Source of the DNA: an uncultured Chloroflexota bacterium
Lineage (GTDB): Bacteria > Chloroflexota > Dehalococcoidia > Dehalococcoidales > RBG-16-60-22
Assembly: GCA_903915565.1 (NCBI GenBank)
Contig: CAIWTG010000136.1
Location: 1 to 17,180 of the forward strand
Length of the DNA stretch: 17,180 nucleotides
Direction of reading: 5' to 3'
This document shows positions 1 through 7,371 of this stretch, piece by piece; the first letter of the stretch is position 1, and every line of letters starts with the position of its first letter. Below the pieces are notes generated by a model. That model did not search any database. It was given only the letters and a program-made list of their open reading frames with translations, and had not been told where the DNA came from. Made by a program: the position numbers and the translations under genes.

Positions 1-6
1 ACGCAT

Positions 7-36
7 AAAAAAATCCTCTCCCTTGACGGGAGAGGA
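7..36 (-). terminator. Intrinsic terminator of the rsmI-metG operon
   Basis: Read on the minus strand, a perfect 9-bp stem (14-22 against 28-36, arms TCCTCTCCC/GGGAGAGGA) with a 5-nt loop is followed directly by seven U (complement of 7-13). It lies about 45 bases past the stop of the polyprenyl synthase gene. The hairpin arms resemble the CTCTCCC-type palindromes elsewhere in the window (6390-6415), so a dispersed repeat may have been co-opted as a terminator. Confidence 0.75.
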
Positions 37-81
37 CACAGGTGAGGGTGAACCTTTCCCCACACTAACTACCAACTACTC

Positions 82-1044
82 CTACGTTCCCTGCTTAATA
101 ACAAAATCAGCCAGGTCGTATAACGCCTGTCGGCTGTCGCTCTGGGGTACCGCCTTCAGACTCTGGCACGCTTTCTCGTAATACCCCCCGGCGACTTTAT
201 AACATTCTTTGATAATCCCCGTCTCCCTGACGATTTTTATGGCTTCCGCCACGTGTTTTCTCTCTTTAGTCTCAAAGAACTTCGTCACCGGGTTATCTTT
301 CGGATTTTGCTCAATCACCATCATCGCCGGCAGTGTTAGCGTCCCCTGTATCAGGTCCGACCCTACTGGTTTGCCCATTTTTTCCTCGGTGCTGGTAAAG
401 TCTAAAATGTCGTCCACTATCTGGAACGCGATGCCCATATTGTCGGCATATTCTTTCATCGCCGCAACGGCTGTTTCCGACGTCTTGCCGAGTATCGCCC
501 CGCTTTGTGTTGCCAGCGAGAACAGCGAGCCGGTTTTTCTATAAATGCGGTGTAAATAATCCTCGCGTGTTTGCTTTAGGTTATACGCCCCGCGGAACTG
601 CCCTATTTCCCCGCTGGAAATAATGCCTAGCGTCTGGGAAAATAGTTTAATGACCCGCGGTGTCTGCGTATCTGCCACAAATTCGCCCGCTTTAGCGAAT
701 AAAAAGTCCCCCATCAGGATGGCTATCTCATCCCCCCACCGGCTGTTCATCGTTTCCCGCCCCCGCCGCGTTGACGCTTTATCTATCGCGTCGTCATGCA
801 CCAGCGTTGCCGTATGCATTAGTTCGACCGATACCGCCATCGGTAGCATCGTGGTGAGGTCGTAAGTGAACAGCTTGCCGGAGAATAGTGTTAAAGCCGG
901 ACGCATCCCCTTGCCCGTCTCCCCGACGATGTAGCTTAGTTGCTCGGACAGCCATTTATATTCTATCTTGTTGATAGATGTAATCGTCTCTTTAACCTTG
1001 TTTAAATCCTTCTGGATAGGTGCGTAAATCTGTTTAAGTTCCAA
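82..1044 (-). CDS. Long-chain polyprenyl diphosphate synthase (trans-isoprenyl transferase)
   Basis: 320 aa, normal length for the heptaprenyl/octaprenyl/solanesyl diphosphate synthase family. It condenses isopentenyl diphosphate onto an allylic primer to make the C35-C45 chain used for quinones or other lipids. Both aspartate-rich Mg-diphosphate motifs are visible: DDAID at residues 84-88, followed by the RRG motif, and DDILD at 211-215. The GKGMRPAL segment near 44-51 also fits the family. The start is a TTG, chosen because a GAGGAGGAG ribosome-binding site sits about 10 bases upstream and no better in-frame start is near. The gene overlaps the end of metG by 11 bases, so translation is probably coupled. 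Chain length cannot be fixed from sequence. The precursors come from the MEP pathway, two of whose genes lie at the other end of the window. Confidence 0.93.
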   Translation of the reverse strand: MELKQIYAPIQKDLNKVKETITSINKIEYKWLSEQLSYIVGETGKGMRPALTLFSGKLFTYDLTTMLPMAVSVELMHTATLVHDDAIDKASTRRGRETMNSRWGDEIAILMGDFLFAKAGEFVADTQTPRVIKLFSQTLGIISSGEIGQFRGAYNLKQTREDYLHRIYRKTGSLFSLATQSGAILGKTSETAVAAMKEYADNMGIAFQIVDDILDFTSTEEKMGKPVGSDLIQGTLTLPAMMVIEQNPKDNPVTKFFETKERKHVAEAIKIVRETGIIKECYKVAGGYYEKACQSLKAVPQSDSRQALYDLADFVIKQGT

Positions 1045-2695
1045 TGCGCTTTGTCTCCTCCTCGATTATTTTCTCATCGAGTTTGGTAAAGAGTGGTTTG
1101 GGTTCTTTCAATTTTTGCCCCGCCGGCACTGGCTGCGGCTTCCAGCCTGCATCTTCCACCTTCCCGTCAAATCCCAAATACTCATGTACTTTCTGTGAGC
1201 TGAAGGGCAAGAAGGGGCACAACATGGTCTTTAGTCGGGATATCACATTAATTGCGGTATAAAGCGATGTTGCTGCCGCCTGTTTATCTTCCTTAATTTT
1301 TTTCCAGGGGGCTTTCTCATCCAGATAGCGGTTCGCCTGCGCCGCCAGGGCCATCGCCGCTTGGATAGCCTGTTTAAAATAGCATTTAGCTATAGACTCG
1401 CCGACTTTTTCAAGGCAGATGTCTGCGTCGGCAACTATCTTTTTATCGGCATCGTCTAAAGCGCCGGACTCCGGCACCTTGCCGTCGTAGTTTCTATAAG
1501 TAAACGTCAGCACCCGGTTGACCAGATTGCCGTAGGTCGCCACCAGTTCGTCGTTATTCCTCCGCACAAATTCCCGCCAGGAAAAGTCGCTATCGTTCGT
1601 CTCCGGCATATTGATGGAGAGGATATATCTTAGCGGGTCGGGGTCATAGCGGGAGAGGTAATCCGGCACATAAACCGCCCAGTTGCGGCTCCTGGAAATC
1701 TTCTTTCCCTCGATGGTCAGGAACTCATTGGCGGGCACGTCGTGGGGCAGGGCGAGCCCTTCATACCCCATGAGCATCGCCGGCCAGATGAGTGTATGGA
1801 AGGGGATGTTATCTTTGGCGAGGAAGTAATAGCTTTTAACCCCCGGCTCCCAGAATGGTTTCCATTTATCCTTATCCCCGCTTTTTTCCGCCCATTCTTT
1901 AGACGCGGAGAGGTAGCCTATCACCGCCTCAAACCAGACGTAAAGGCGTTTATTCTCAAAACCCTTAACCGGCACCGGTACGCCCCATTCGATATCTCTA
2001 GTTATCGCCCGGTCTCTTAAACCTTCTTTGAGGTAGCGATGTGTAAAGCCGTAAACGTTGGGGCGCCACTGTTTTTGTTCTTCCGCCCATTTTTCCAGCC
2101 TCTCCTGAAAGGCGCTTAGCTTTAGAAAGAAGTGCTCCGAGTTTTTCAGGGCGGGAGTGGTTTTACAAATCCGGCAATAAGGGTCTTTAAGCTCGGTGGC
2201 GTTGAGCGGTTTCCCGCAGGCGTCGCACTGGTCGCCCCGCGCCCCCTCCGCCCCGCAGAGTGGGCATTTGCCTTCCACATAGCGGTCGGGCAAAAAACGC
2301 TGACACTTGGGACAGTACATCTGGGCGACGGTGTCCTTATAGAGATAGCCTTTTTCCAAAAGCTTGAGGAATATATCCTGCGCTACTTTAGTGTGGTTTT
2401 CTGTGTGCGTGCCGGTATAAAAGTCCCAGGTAATCCCCAGCTTCTTCCAGACTTCTATAAATTCCGCTTGGTAAAAATCAATTATTTCGTTTGGGGTTTT
2501 GCCTGCCTGTTCGGCTTTTAACGTTATCGGCGTGCCGTGCTGGTCGGAGCCGCTGACCATTAACACCTCGTTGCCTTTGGCGCGATGATACCGCGCGAAG
2601 ATATCCGCCGGTAAGTTAGCTCCGGCAATATTCCCAATATGCAGTGAGCCCTCGGCGTAAGGCCATGCCACCCCGATGTAGATTCTTTCGCTCAT
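1034..2695 (-). CDS. metG: Methionyl-tRNA synthetase
   Basis: 553 aa class I aminoacyl-tRNA synthetase that charges tRNA-Met in the cytoplasm. The Rossmann-fold HIGH motif reads HIGN at residues 19-22 and the KMSKS loop reads KISRS at 332-336. Between them lie four CxxC knuckles (C128/C131, C144/C147, C157/C160, C174/C177), which marks the two-zinc form of the enzyme. The anticodon-binding helical domain follows. The protein ends soon after it, so the C-terminal Trbp111/EMAPII-like tRNA-binding appendix of many bacterial enzymes is absent. The ATG start is 9 bases after the stop of the upstream zinc-ribbon gene. Only a weak purine stretch precedes it, suggesting translation coupled to that gene. 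It is in the operon rsmI, zinc-ribbon gene, metG, polyprenyl synthase. Confidence 0.97.
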   Translation of the reverse strand: MSERIYIGVAWPYAEGSLHIGNIAGANLPADIFARYHRAKGNEVLMVSGSDQHGTPITLKAEQAGKTPNEIIDFYQAEFIEVWKKLGITWDFYTGTHTENHTKVAQDIFLKLLEKGYLYKDTVAQMYCPKCQRFLPDRYVEGKCPLCGAEGARGDQCDACGKPLNATELKDPYCRICKTTPALKNSEHFFLKLSAFQERLEKWAEEQKQWRPNVYGFTHRYLKEGLRDRAITRDIEWGVPVPVKGFENKRLYVWFEAVIGYLSASKEWAEKSGDKDKWKPFWEPGVKSYYFLAKDNIPFHTLIWPAMLMGYEGLALPHDVPANEFLTIEGKKISRSRNWAVYVPDYLSRYDPDPLRYILSINMPETNDSDFSWREFVRRNNDELVATYGNLVNRVLTFTYRNYDGKVPESGALDDADKKIVADADICLEKVGESIAKCYFKQAIQAAMALAAQANRYLDEKAPWKKIKEDKQAAATSLYTAINVISRLKTMLCPFLPFSSQKVHEYLGFDGKVEDAGWKPQPVPAGQKLKEPKPLFTKLDEKIIEEETKRIGT

Positions 2696-2704
2696 AATTT
2701 GTCT

Positions 2705-2917
2705 CTAGAAAAACGTCAGTATTTTTTCGCCCTTCTCGTCCTTATACTGGGCATAGCCCTTCTTCAGACAGCAATCGACGCAATAACGTTTGGTTTCGCC
2801 TTCCCCGTCCTCTTTACCGTCTTTTTCGTTAATCGCTAAATAGCGGTCGGGATAGGGGATGGGTTTCTTGCAGTTATCGCACTTTAAGTCGCCTAGTGAT
2901 ACACACCCTCGTCTCAT
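2705..2917 (-). CDS. Small zinc-ribbon protein, function unknown
   Basis: 70 aa. Two cysteine pairs, CDNC near residues 13-16 and CVDC near 46-49, are set as a treble-clef or zinc-ribbon. The linker is charged (KDGKEDGEGETKR) and a further C and a lysine-rich stretch follow. A clear GGAGGG ribosome-binding site precedes the ATG. The gene sits 29 bases after rsmI and 9 bases before metG on the same strand, so it is co-transcribed with translation genes. That hints at, but does not prove, a role near the ribosome or tRNA. I do not recognise a named family. Confidence 0.8.
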   Translation of the reverse strand: MRRGCVSLGDLKCDNCKKPIPYPDRYLAINEKDGKEDGEGETKRYCVDCCLKKGYAQYKDEKGEKILTFF

Positions 2918-2946
2918 CTTATCTTCCCTCCAGATTAATTGTCGTG

Positions 2947-3828
2947 TTAATCAAGTTTATTATTTTGAATTTTCGCTTTTACCTTATGGCTTTGACTTTT
3001 TAGTTTATTACCCTCTCCCAGCTTAATCCAGGTCTGGTAGAGCTCTTTTCTCTTTAGTCCGGTTTCTCCCGCCACCGTCGCCACCGCCTCTTTAGCCGTA
3101 GCTCCGGAGAGGTACAGTTCGTGTAGCTGTTTTTCCACCGCGTCCGACATTTTTGGTTTTTCTTTAACCCCCCGCCCCTCTATCACTAATGTGAACTCGC
3201 CGCGTGGATTGGTGAAGTGCTTGATTGCCGCACTCACCGTTCCTCTGAAGACCTCCTCGTGGATTTTGGTCAGCTCCCGGCCGACGGCGATTCTCCGGTC
3301 GCCCAGAGTTTTAAAGATATCCTCCAGTGCCTCCTGGATTCTATGCGGCGCCTCCAGCGCTATTATCGTCCCCGCCTCCTCCGCCACTGCCTCCAGTGCT
3401 TTGCGCCTTGCCGACGCTTTATTGGGTAAAAACCCGATGTATGTAAACCTGTCGGTCGGCAGCCCGCTAACCGCCAGTGCCGTCGTTATGGCCGATGCCC
3501 CTGGTATGGGTACGACGTTTATTTTCTGCCGGCTGGCCGCTGCGATAAGCTCATAGCCCGGGTCGCTTATGCCCGGCATCCCCGCGTCCGAAACCAGCGC
3601 TACGTCCCCTTGCTTTACCTGGTCGAGGATGTAATCCAGTTTGGTCAGTTTATTGTGCTCGTAATAGCTGGTCATCGGCGTCTTGATGTCGTAAGCGTTT
3701 AATAGTTTCTGTGTGTGCCGCGTATCTTCCGCCGCGATGAGTTTTACTTCCCGCAGCACCCTGAGCGCCCGGTGGGAAATATCTTCCAGATTGCCGATGG
3801 GGGTAGCGACGACGTATAAAACAGGCAT
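2947..3828 (-). CDS. rsmI: 16S rRNA (cytidine-1402 2'-O)-methyltransferase
   Basis: 293 aa from the chosen start. RsmI is a tetrapyrrole-methylase-fold enzyme that 2'-O-methylates C1402 in the decoding centre of 16S rRNA using SAM. Family motifs are present in order: LYVVATPIGNLEDI at the N-terminus, AEDTRHTQKLL, the glycine-rich SAM loop SDAGMPGISDPGYE, PIPGASAITTAL and DRFTYIGFLP. The C-terminal region is basic. A longer reading frame begins at 3852, but that ATG lies only one base past a perfect TATAAT, so it would be upstream of the transcription start. Usable starts are the ATGs at 3840, 3837 or 3828. I prefer 3828, where a GAGG lies 12 bases upstream and the family N-terminus begins. 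It is the first gene of the operon leading to metG. Confidence 0.93.
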   Translation of the reverse strand: MPVLYVVATPIGNLEDISHRALRVLREVKLIAAEDTRHTQKLLNAYDIKTPMTSYYEHNKLTKLDYILDQVKQGDVALVSDAGMPGISDPGYELIAAASRQKINVVPIPGASAITTALAVSGLPTDRFTYIGFLPNKASARRKALEAVAEEAGTIIALEAPHRIQEALEDIFKTLGDRRIAVGRELTKIHEEVFRGTVSAAIKHFTNPRGEFTLVIEGRGVKEKPKMSDAVEKQLHELYLSGATAKEAVATVAGETGLKRKELYQTWIKLGEGNKLKSQSHKVKAKIQNNKLD

Positions 3829-3853
3829 TTTCCGCATCATCCTCAACCCCATT

Positions 3854-3883
3854 ATTATAAGATGATACCTATGTTCGTGTCTA
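3854..3883 (-). promoter_or_regulatory. Sigma70-type promoter of the rsmI operon
   Basis: Minus strand: -35 TAGACA (3878-3883, 5 of 6 to consensus), an 18-bp spacer, then -10 TATAAT (3854-3859, 6 of 6). Transcription would start near 3847, giving a leader of about 7 to 20 nt depending on which rsmI ATG is used. Confidence 0.65.
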
Positions 3884-3979
3884 GCTTCAAAATAGAAAAC
3901 GTAATTCCAAATTGGATTAAGTTTTTTGTTACGTGCTGTTGAACCCTAAAAAATATATGTCCATTTACCCAATTACCTG

Positions 3980-4009
3980 TTGCTTTATTTTTAAAAACTT
4001 TGCTATAAT
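3980..4009 (+). promoter_or_regulatory. Promoter of guaB3, extended -10
   Basis: -10 TATAAT at 4004-4009 is preceded by TG at 4001-4002, with C at 4003 as the spacer base, an extended -10. TTGCTT at 3980-3985 is a partial -35 with an 18-bp spacer. The predicted start near 4016 gives a leader of only about 11 nt without an obvious ribosome-binding site. It is divergent from the rsmI promoter, with about 100 bases between them. Confidence 0.6.
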
Positions 4010-4026
4010 TAAGAGCACATACATAT

Positions 4027-5181
4027 ATGTGCAGCACAAAAGCTACCCCAAAATTTAAACAGCTCAAACAGTCCTACGGCTTTGACGACGTCGCTATCGT
4101 ACCTGGTGACGTCACCATCAACCCCGATCAGGTAGACACGGAATTCCAGATTGGCAAATTTACCTTCGCTATTCCCTTTATGGCTTCCGCTATGGATTCC
4201 GTCGTTGATGTTAACATGGTTATCCATTTGCACAAGCTCGGCGGGCTGGGTGTCCTTAACCTTGACGGCGTCCAGGCGCGTTATGCCAACCCCGATGAAA
4301 TTCTGGAAAAAATCGCCAAAGCCTCCGATGCCGATGTCACCGCTTTATTACAGCAAGTTTACAGAGAGCCCATTAAAGACAACCTCGTCGGCGATAGGGT
4401 CAAAGCCATCAAGAAAGCCGGCGCTATCTGTGCCATCTCTTTAACCCCCGCCAATACCAAGCGTCTCGCCCCCATCGTTCAGGAAGCCGGGGGCGATATT
4501 TTAGTCGTCCAGTCCACCGTGACCTCCGCCCGCCATATCTCCAAGAGCTATCGCGGGCTTATTTTTTCGGAACTCTGTAAGCAGATGAAAATGCCCATCG
4601 TTGTCGGCAACTGTGTGAGCTATACCGCCTGCCTGGAGCTGATGCATACTGGCATTGCTGGCGTTCTGGTTGGCGTAGGCCCCGGTGCTGCCTGCACCTC
4701 CCGCGAGGTTTTAGGCGTCGGTGTTCCCCAGATTACCGCCACCATCGACTGCGCGGCAGCACGAGATACCTATTATAAGGAAACCAAGAAATATATCCCG
4801 ATTATTACTGACGGCGGTTTACGTAAGGGCGGCGATATCTGTAAAGCCTTTGCCGCCGGCACGGACGCCGTGATGATTGGTTCGCCCATTGCCCAGACCA
4901 AAGAAGCCCCCGGCCGCGGTTATCACTGGGGCATGTCGCATCCCCACCCCGCCCTCCCCCGCGGCACGCGCGTTAAAGTCGGCACGAATACAACGTTAGA
5001 AAAGGTTCTCTTTGGACCGACCTCGGTTGTTCACGGTACGGAAAACTTCGTTGGCGCTTTAAGGACGGCGATGGGATTCTGCGGCGCTGCTAATATAAAA
5101 GAAATGCACAACGCCGATATGGTTATCGCCCCCGCCCTCTCCACCGAAGGCAAGTTCTACCAGATGACCCAGAAGGTCTAA
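4027..5181 (+). CDS. guaB3: GuaB3-family IMP dehydrogenase-related protein
   Basis: 384 aa TIM-barrel enzyme of the IMP dehydrogenase/GMP reductase superfamily, acting on purine nucleotides in the cytoplasm. YGFDDVAIVPGDV at the N-terminus, MASAMDSVVD near 52-61, the catalytic loop GVGPGAACTSREV with Cys223, and DGGLRKGGD near 262-270 are the family signatures. The CBS (Bateman) module that interrupts classical GuaB is missing, and the C-terminus matches the GuaB3 subgroup. Members of this subgroup are often labelled IMP dehydrogenases, but at least one cyanobacterial member has been reported as a GMP reductase, so direction and product are uncertain here. The ATG follows an extended -10 promoter closely and has no clear Shine-Dalgarno. 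A terminator hairpin follows the stop, so it is probably monocistronic. Confidence 0.88.
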   Translation: MCSTKATPKFKQLKQSYGFDDVAIVPGDVTINPDQVDTEFQIGKFTFAIPFMASAMDSVVDVNMVIHLHKLGGLGVLNLDGVQARYANPDEILEKIAKASDADVTALLQQVYREPIKDNLVGDRVKAIKKAGAICAISLTPANTKRLAPIVQEAGGDILVVQSTVTSARHISKSYRGLIFSELCKQMKMPIVVGNCVSYTACLELMHTGIAGVLVGVGPGAACTSREVLGVGVPQITATIDCAAARDTYYKETKKYIPIITDGGLRKGGDICKAFAAGTDAVMIGSPIAQTKEAPGRGYHWGMSHPHPALPRGTRVKVGTNTTLEKVLFGPTSVVHGTENFVGALRTAMGFCGAANIKEMHNADMVIAPALSTEGKFYQMTQKV

Positions 5182-5194
5182 AATCCCCCCTGTC

Positions 5195-5234
5195 ATTCTG
5201 AGGTCGCGTAGCGACCGTGAGAATCTCTATTTTT
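5195..5234 (+). terminator. Terminator downstream of guaB3
   Basis: A stem of ATTCT/AGAAT (5195-5199, 5220-5224) plus GGTCGC/GCGACC (5202-5207, 5211-5216) with a GTA loop is followed by CTCTA and five T (5230-5234). The first arm belongs to a GTCATTCTGAGG-type interspersed palindrome common in this kind of genome, so it is both a repeat and a plausible terminator. Confidence 0.55.
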
Positions 5235-5247
5235 GCTTTCTTCCAAT

Positions 5248-5345
5248 GTCATTCCAGCGCAGGCTGGAATCCACAATAAGCCTTAAATGATTTTGGAGTA
5301 TTGACGTCTCCCTTTGCATAAAAGAGACAGGAGAGAGATCTTTCC
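5248..5345. repeat. Composite palindromic repeat, copy A
   Basis: Two palindromes in fixed order. GTCATTCCAGC-GCAG-GCTGGAATCC (perfect 8-bp arms 5251-5258 and 5263-5270) is followed by ATTTTGGAGTATTGACGTC with a degraded GTCTC...GAGAC hairpin (5306-5327). The same order and the same linker words recur at 10283-10380, and the two palindromes recur at 6195-6334. No coding capacity. Confidence 0.65.
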
Positions 5346-5346
5346 T

Positions 5347-6078
5347 TCACTTCTCCAGCACGATAAACAAAAACCCCGGTCTTTCCATTAAATCTTCGTA
5401 CGTTTCCGGCGATATTTCTTTACATCTTTCGTCCGGCAGCGGCTCATCTATACTGATTATCTTAAACTTGGATTGTATCATCGGGCGCAGCACCTCGTGC
5501 AATGGACGTATATAGTAGTGTGTCTTAAAGGGACGCGGCCCCCTTATCCCCCATGTATCCTCAATCATTCTAAAAGCAAAATAACTTTCCAGCCTGTTGT
5601 TCCTTTCCAGATAAAGATAACTGGCAAAAGGATGGCCCGTCGCTATGACTGCCCGTCCGCCCTTTTCCACCACCCGGTAGAACTCTTCGAACATCGGTAC
5701 CCAGTCTTTAATGTAGTCCAGCACCAGCGAGCATATAATCACATCATAGAAATTACTTTTCAAGAACGGCATTGGTGACCCGATGTCCGCGCAATGGGTG
5801 GTCAGGCGTTTGTCTTTAATCCTCCCCGCCAGCCGTTCAACTAACTTACGACTGGCATCCACCGACGTCACGCTCTTTGCACCTTGCCCCAATGCGTACT
5901 CGGTGAAAAACCCCGTTGAGCAACCCAGGTCTAAAACATTCTTTTCTTTTAACTCCGGCAGCCGCGCTACGGTGTTCGGCCTTTCATACAGGTTGTTCCA
6001 TGAATTCTCCCGGCCGGCGTGCCGGATGAACTCTTCGGCTATCGGGTCGTAATTCGTAATTTCCGCGTCGTTTTTCAT
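5347..6078 (-). CDS. Class I SAM-dependent methyltransferase
   Basis: 243 aa, Rossmann-fold methyltransferase of the Methyltransf_11/25 type. Motif I reads VLDLGCSTGF (48-57), the acidic residue at the end of strand 2 is D74 (TSVDAS), motif II-like DVIICSLVLDYIKDW lies at 112-126, and GGRAVIATGHPF near 140-151 is the post-motif strand. The substrate (small molecule, lipid or quinone) cannot be read from the sequence. The ATG at 6078 is chosen over an in-frame TTG at 6102 because AAGGAGAGGA lies directly before it. The gene stands alone, flanked on both sides by palindromic repeats, and is convergent with guaB3. No partner gene indicates the pathway. Confidence 0.85.
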   Translation of the reverse strand: MKNDAEITNYDPIAEEFIRHAGRENSWNNLYERPNTVARLPELKEKNVLDLGCSTGFFTEYALGQGAKSVTSVDASRKLVERLAGRIKDKRLTTHCADIGSPMPFLKSNFYDVIICSLVLDYIKDWVPMFEEFYRVVEKGGRAVIATGHPFASYLYLERNNRLESYFAFRMIEDTWGIRGPRPFKTHYYIRPLHEVLRPMIQSKFKIISIDEPLPDERCKEISPETYEDLMERPGFLFIVLEK

Positions 6079-6152
6079 TCCTCTCCTTTTTTTAGACAAC
6101 AATCAGGCATTATATCTTTTTATCTGTTCTCTGTAAAGCCCTTTATCCATCT

Positions 6153-6171
6153 CCCTCTTTTATAAAGAGGG
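6153..6171. repeat. Palindrome, CTCCCTCTTT type
   Basis: Perfect 8-bp inverted repeat with TAT centre. Its flanks (ATCTCCC... and ...ATTAAGGGAG) resemble those of the other CTCCC palindromes in the window. Confidence 0.55.
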
Positions 6172-6194
6172 ATTAAGGGAGTTTTTATCTATCC

Positions 6195-6334
6195 GTCATT
6201 CCCGACCTGCCTGTCTCGTACTTCAGTCGGGAATCAATTTATTTGCTCCCTTTTTTACATATTAGTATCCTTATACAGTAGAGCTAAATGACATCGTCTC
6301 CCTTTCGTAAAGGGAGATGAGAGAAGGATTTTGC
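6195..6334. repeat. Composite palindromic repeat, longer variant
   Basis: Starts with GTCATTCCCGAC...GTCGGGAATC (9-bp arms 6198-6206 and 6226-6234) and ends with TCTCCCTTT-CGT-AAAGGGAGA (6297-6317) then GAGAAGGATTTT. The order of elements is the same as in the copies at 5248 and 10283, but the linker between the two palindromes differs. Confidence 0.6.
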
Positions 6335-6389
6335 TCTGAATCCGCTCTGCCAGCGTTGAAGAAGTCAGGAGAAGAGGTCTCAACACCTT

Positions 6390-6415
6390 CCCTCTCCCTG
6401 CCAGCGGGGAGAGGG
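6390..6415. repeat. Palindrome, CCCTCTCCC type
   Basis: Arms CCCTCTCCC (6390-6398) and GGGAGAGGG (6407-6415) flank an 8-nt centre. It is related to the hairpin at 14-36 used as a terminator. Confidence 0.55.
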
Positions 6416-6502
6416 ATAAGAGGGAAAAGCGTCGTACTCTCTTTGACACTTTCCCCCTCTCCCGCTATCATTAGCTCAAATACTTTGTGAGGATAATAAT
6501 CT

Positions 6503-7366
6503 ATGCCTAAAACCGATTACGAAAAATATGTTGTCCGTAAACCCCTCTACGAAGCCTTTGGCGGCACAAAAAACCGCCAGAGTCCCACCATGACGATGAT
6601 TAGCAATAAGCAGATTCCCGGCTGTAATTATTATATGGAGCCCGGCTGGATTTATGGCATCCCCGACCCCAACCCCTCCCTTCACGAACACTCCCACGAC
6701 TTCGACGAAATTGTTATGCACCTGGGCGGGGATTACCGTACTCCCCAGGTCCTCGGTGGCGAGGTGGAGTTTTACGTCGGCGGCCAGCCGATTGTCTTTA
6801 ATACCTCCACCGCTTTTTACATCCCCAAAGGCACTCCGCATGGCCCGGTCATCTGGAAAAAGTTCCAATTCCCCCACCTCCAGATGGCCATTATGTGTGG
6901 TACCGGCAGCGCCGGTGAAGCCTGGGAAACCAGCGGTATCCACAAAGAAAAGAATATCCTCCCCAAAAAGACCACCGACTTCGATTACGAGCGGTATGTG
7001 GTGCGCAGCCCTATGCGGGAAAAAGGCCCGGACGGAGCTTTAACTTATATGAGTGCTTTGCAGGTGCCGGGCGCTAAATATCATATTGAGTATGGCTGGA
7101 TGACGCCTCAAAATGCTTCCAGGATTGAACGCATTAAGGAAATGACGCATCAGGACGCCGACGAAATTATCCTTAACCTTGGCGGCGACTCCGCTGCCCC
7201 TGAAGACCTTGGTGCGGAGATGGAATTTTCTCTCGGCGGGCAGGTGTTAACACTCAATACCACCAGCACTATTTTTGTCCCCCGCGGCATTAAGCACCAC
7301 CCGCTGCGCTATAAGGAATTCCGCAAACCCCATATCTTTGTCGCCATTATGTGTGGCGTGGGGTAA
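6503..7366 (+). CDS. Bicupin protein with tandem duplicated domains
   Basis: 287 aa made of two homologous halves, about 1-140 and 158-287. Matching landmarks are DYEKYVVRKPL and DYERYVVRSPM, DEIVMHLGGD and DEIILNLGGD, EVEFYVGGQ and EMEFSLGGQ, FYIPKGTPHGP and IFVPRGIKHHP, and MAIMCGTG and VAIMCGVG. The first half keeps a cupin metal-site pattern (H63, H65, E69, H113). In the second half the equivalents are T215, Q217, E221 and H265, so its metal site looks degraded. There is no signal peptide, so it is cytoplasmic. The substrate is unknown; cupins range from dioxygenases to sugar isomerases and ligand-binding proteins. GTGAGGAT precedes the ATG by about 10 bases. It is convergent with the next gene, with only 5 bases between stops. 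Confidence 0.82.
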   Translation: MPKTDYEKYVVRKPLYEAFGGTKNRQSPTMTMISNKQIPGCNYYMEPGWIYGIPDPNPSLHEHSHDFDEIVMHLGGDYRTPQVLGGEVEFYVGGQPIVFNTSTAFYIPKGTPHGPVIWKKFQFPHLQMAIMCGTGSAGEAWETSGIHKEKNILPKKTTDFDYERYVVRSPMREKGPDGALTYMSALQVPGAKYHIEYGWMTPQNASRIERIKEMTHQDADEIILNLGGDSAAPEDLGAEMEFSLGGQVLTLNTTSTIFVPRGIKHHPLRYKEFRKPHIFVAIMCGVG

Positions 7367-7371
7367 AAACC

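Larger units (their letters stand above)
6079..6502. other. Repeat-rich intergenic region, no gene seen
   Basis: About 420 bases between two diverging genes. It holds three palindrome groups: CCCTCTTT-TAT-AAAGAGGG (6153-6171), a composite repeat (6195-6334) and CCCTCTCCC/GGGAGAGGG (6390-6415). Short open frames of about 65 codons here run through the palindromes, lack ribosome-binding sites and are not believed. The promoter for the bicupin gene should lie near the right end, but I see no convincing -35/-10 pair. Confidence 0.6.

Noticed and set aside
209..865. Long plus-strand open frames opposite the polyprenyl synthase gene
   Set aside because: These are antisense shadows of a well-supported gene with all family motifs on the minus strand.
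1742..2521. Plus-strand open frames of about 90-130 codons opposite metG
   Set aside because: They are mirror frames of metG, with no ribosome-binding sites and no recognisable domains.
5248..6415. CRISPR-like array of repeats
   Set aside because: The palindromes are irregularly spaced, differ in sequence and have no unique spacers of constant length; no cas gene is present.
6255..6471. Two overlapping minus-strand open frames of about 65 codons
   Set aside because: They run through palindromic repeats, lack ribosome-binding sites and encode low-complexity basic sequence with no domain.
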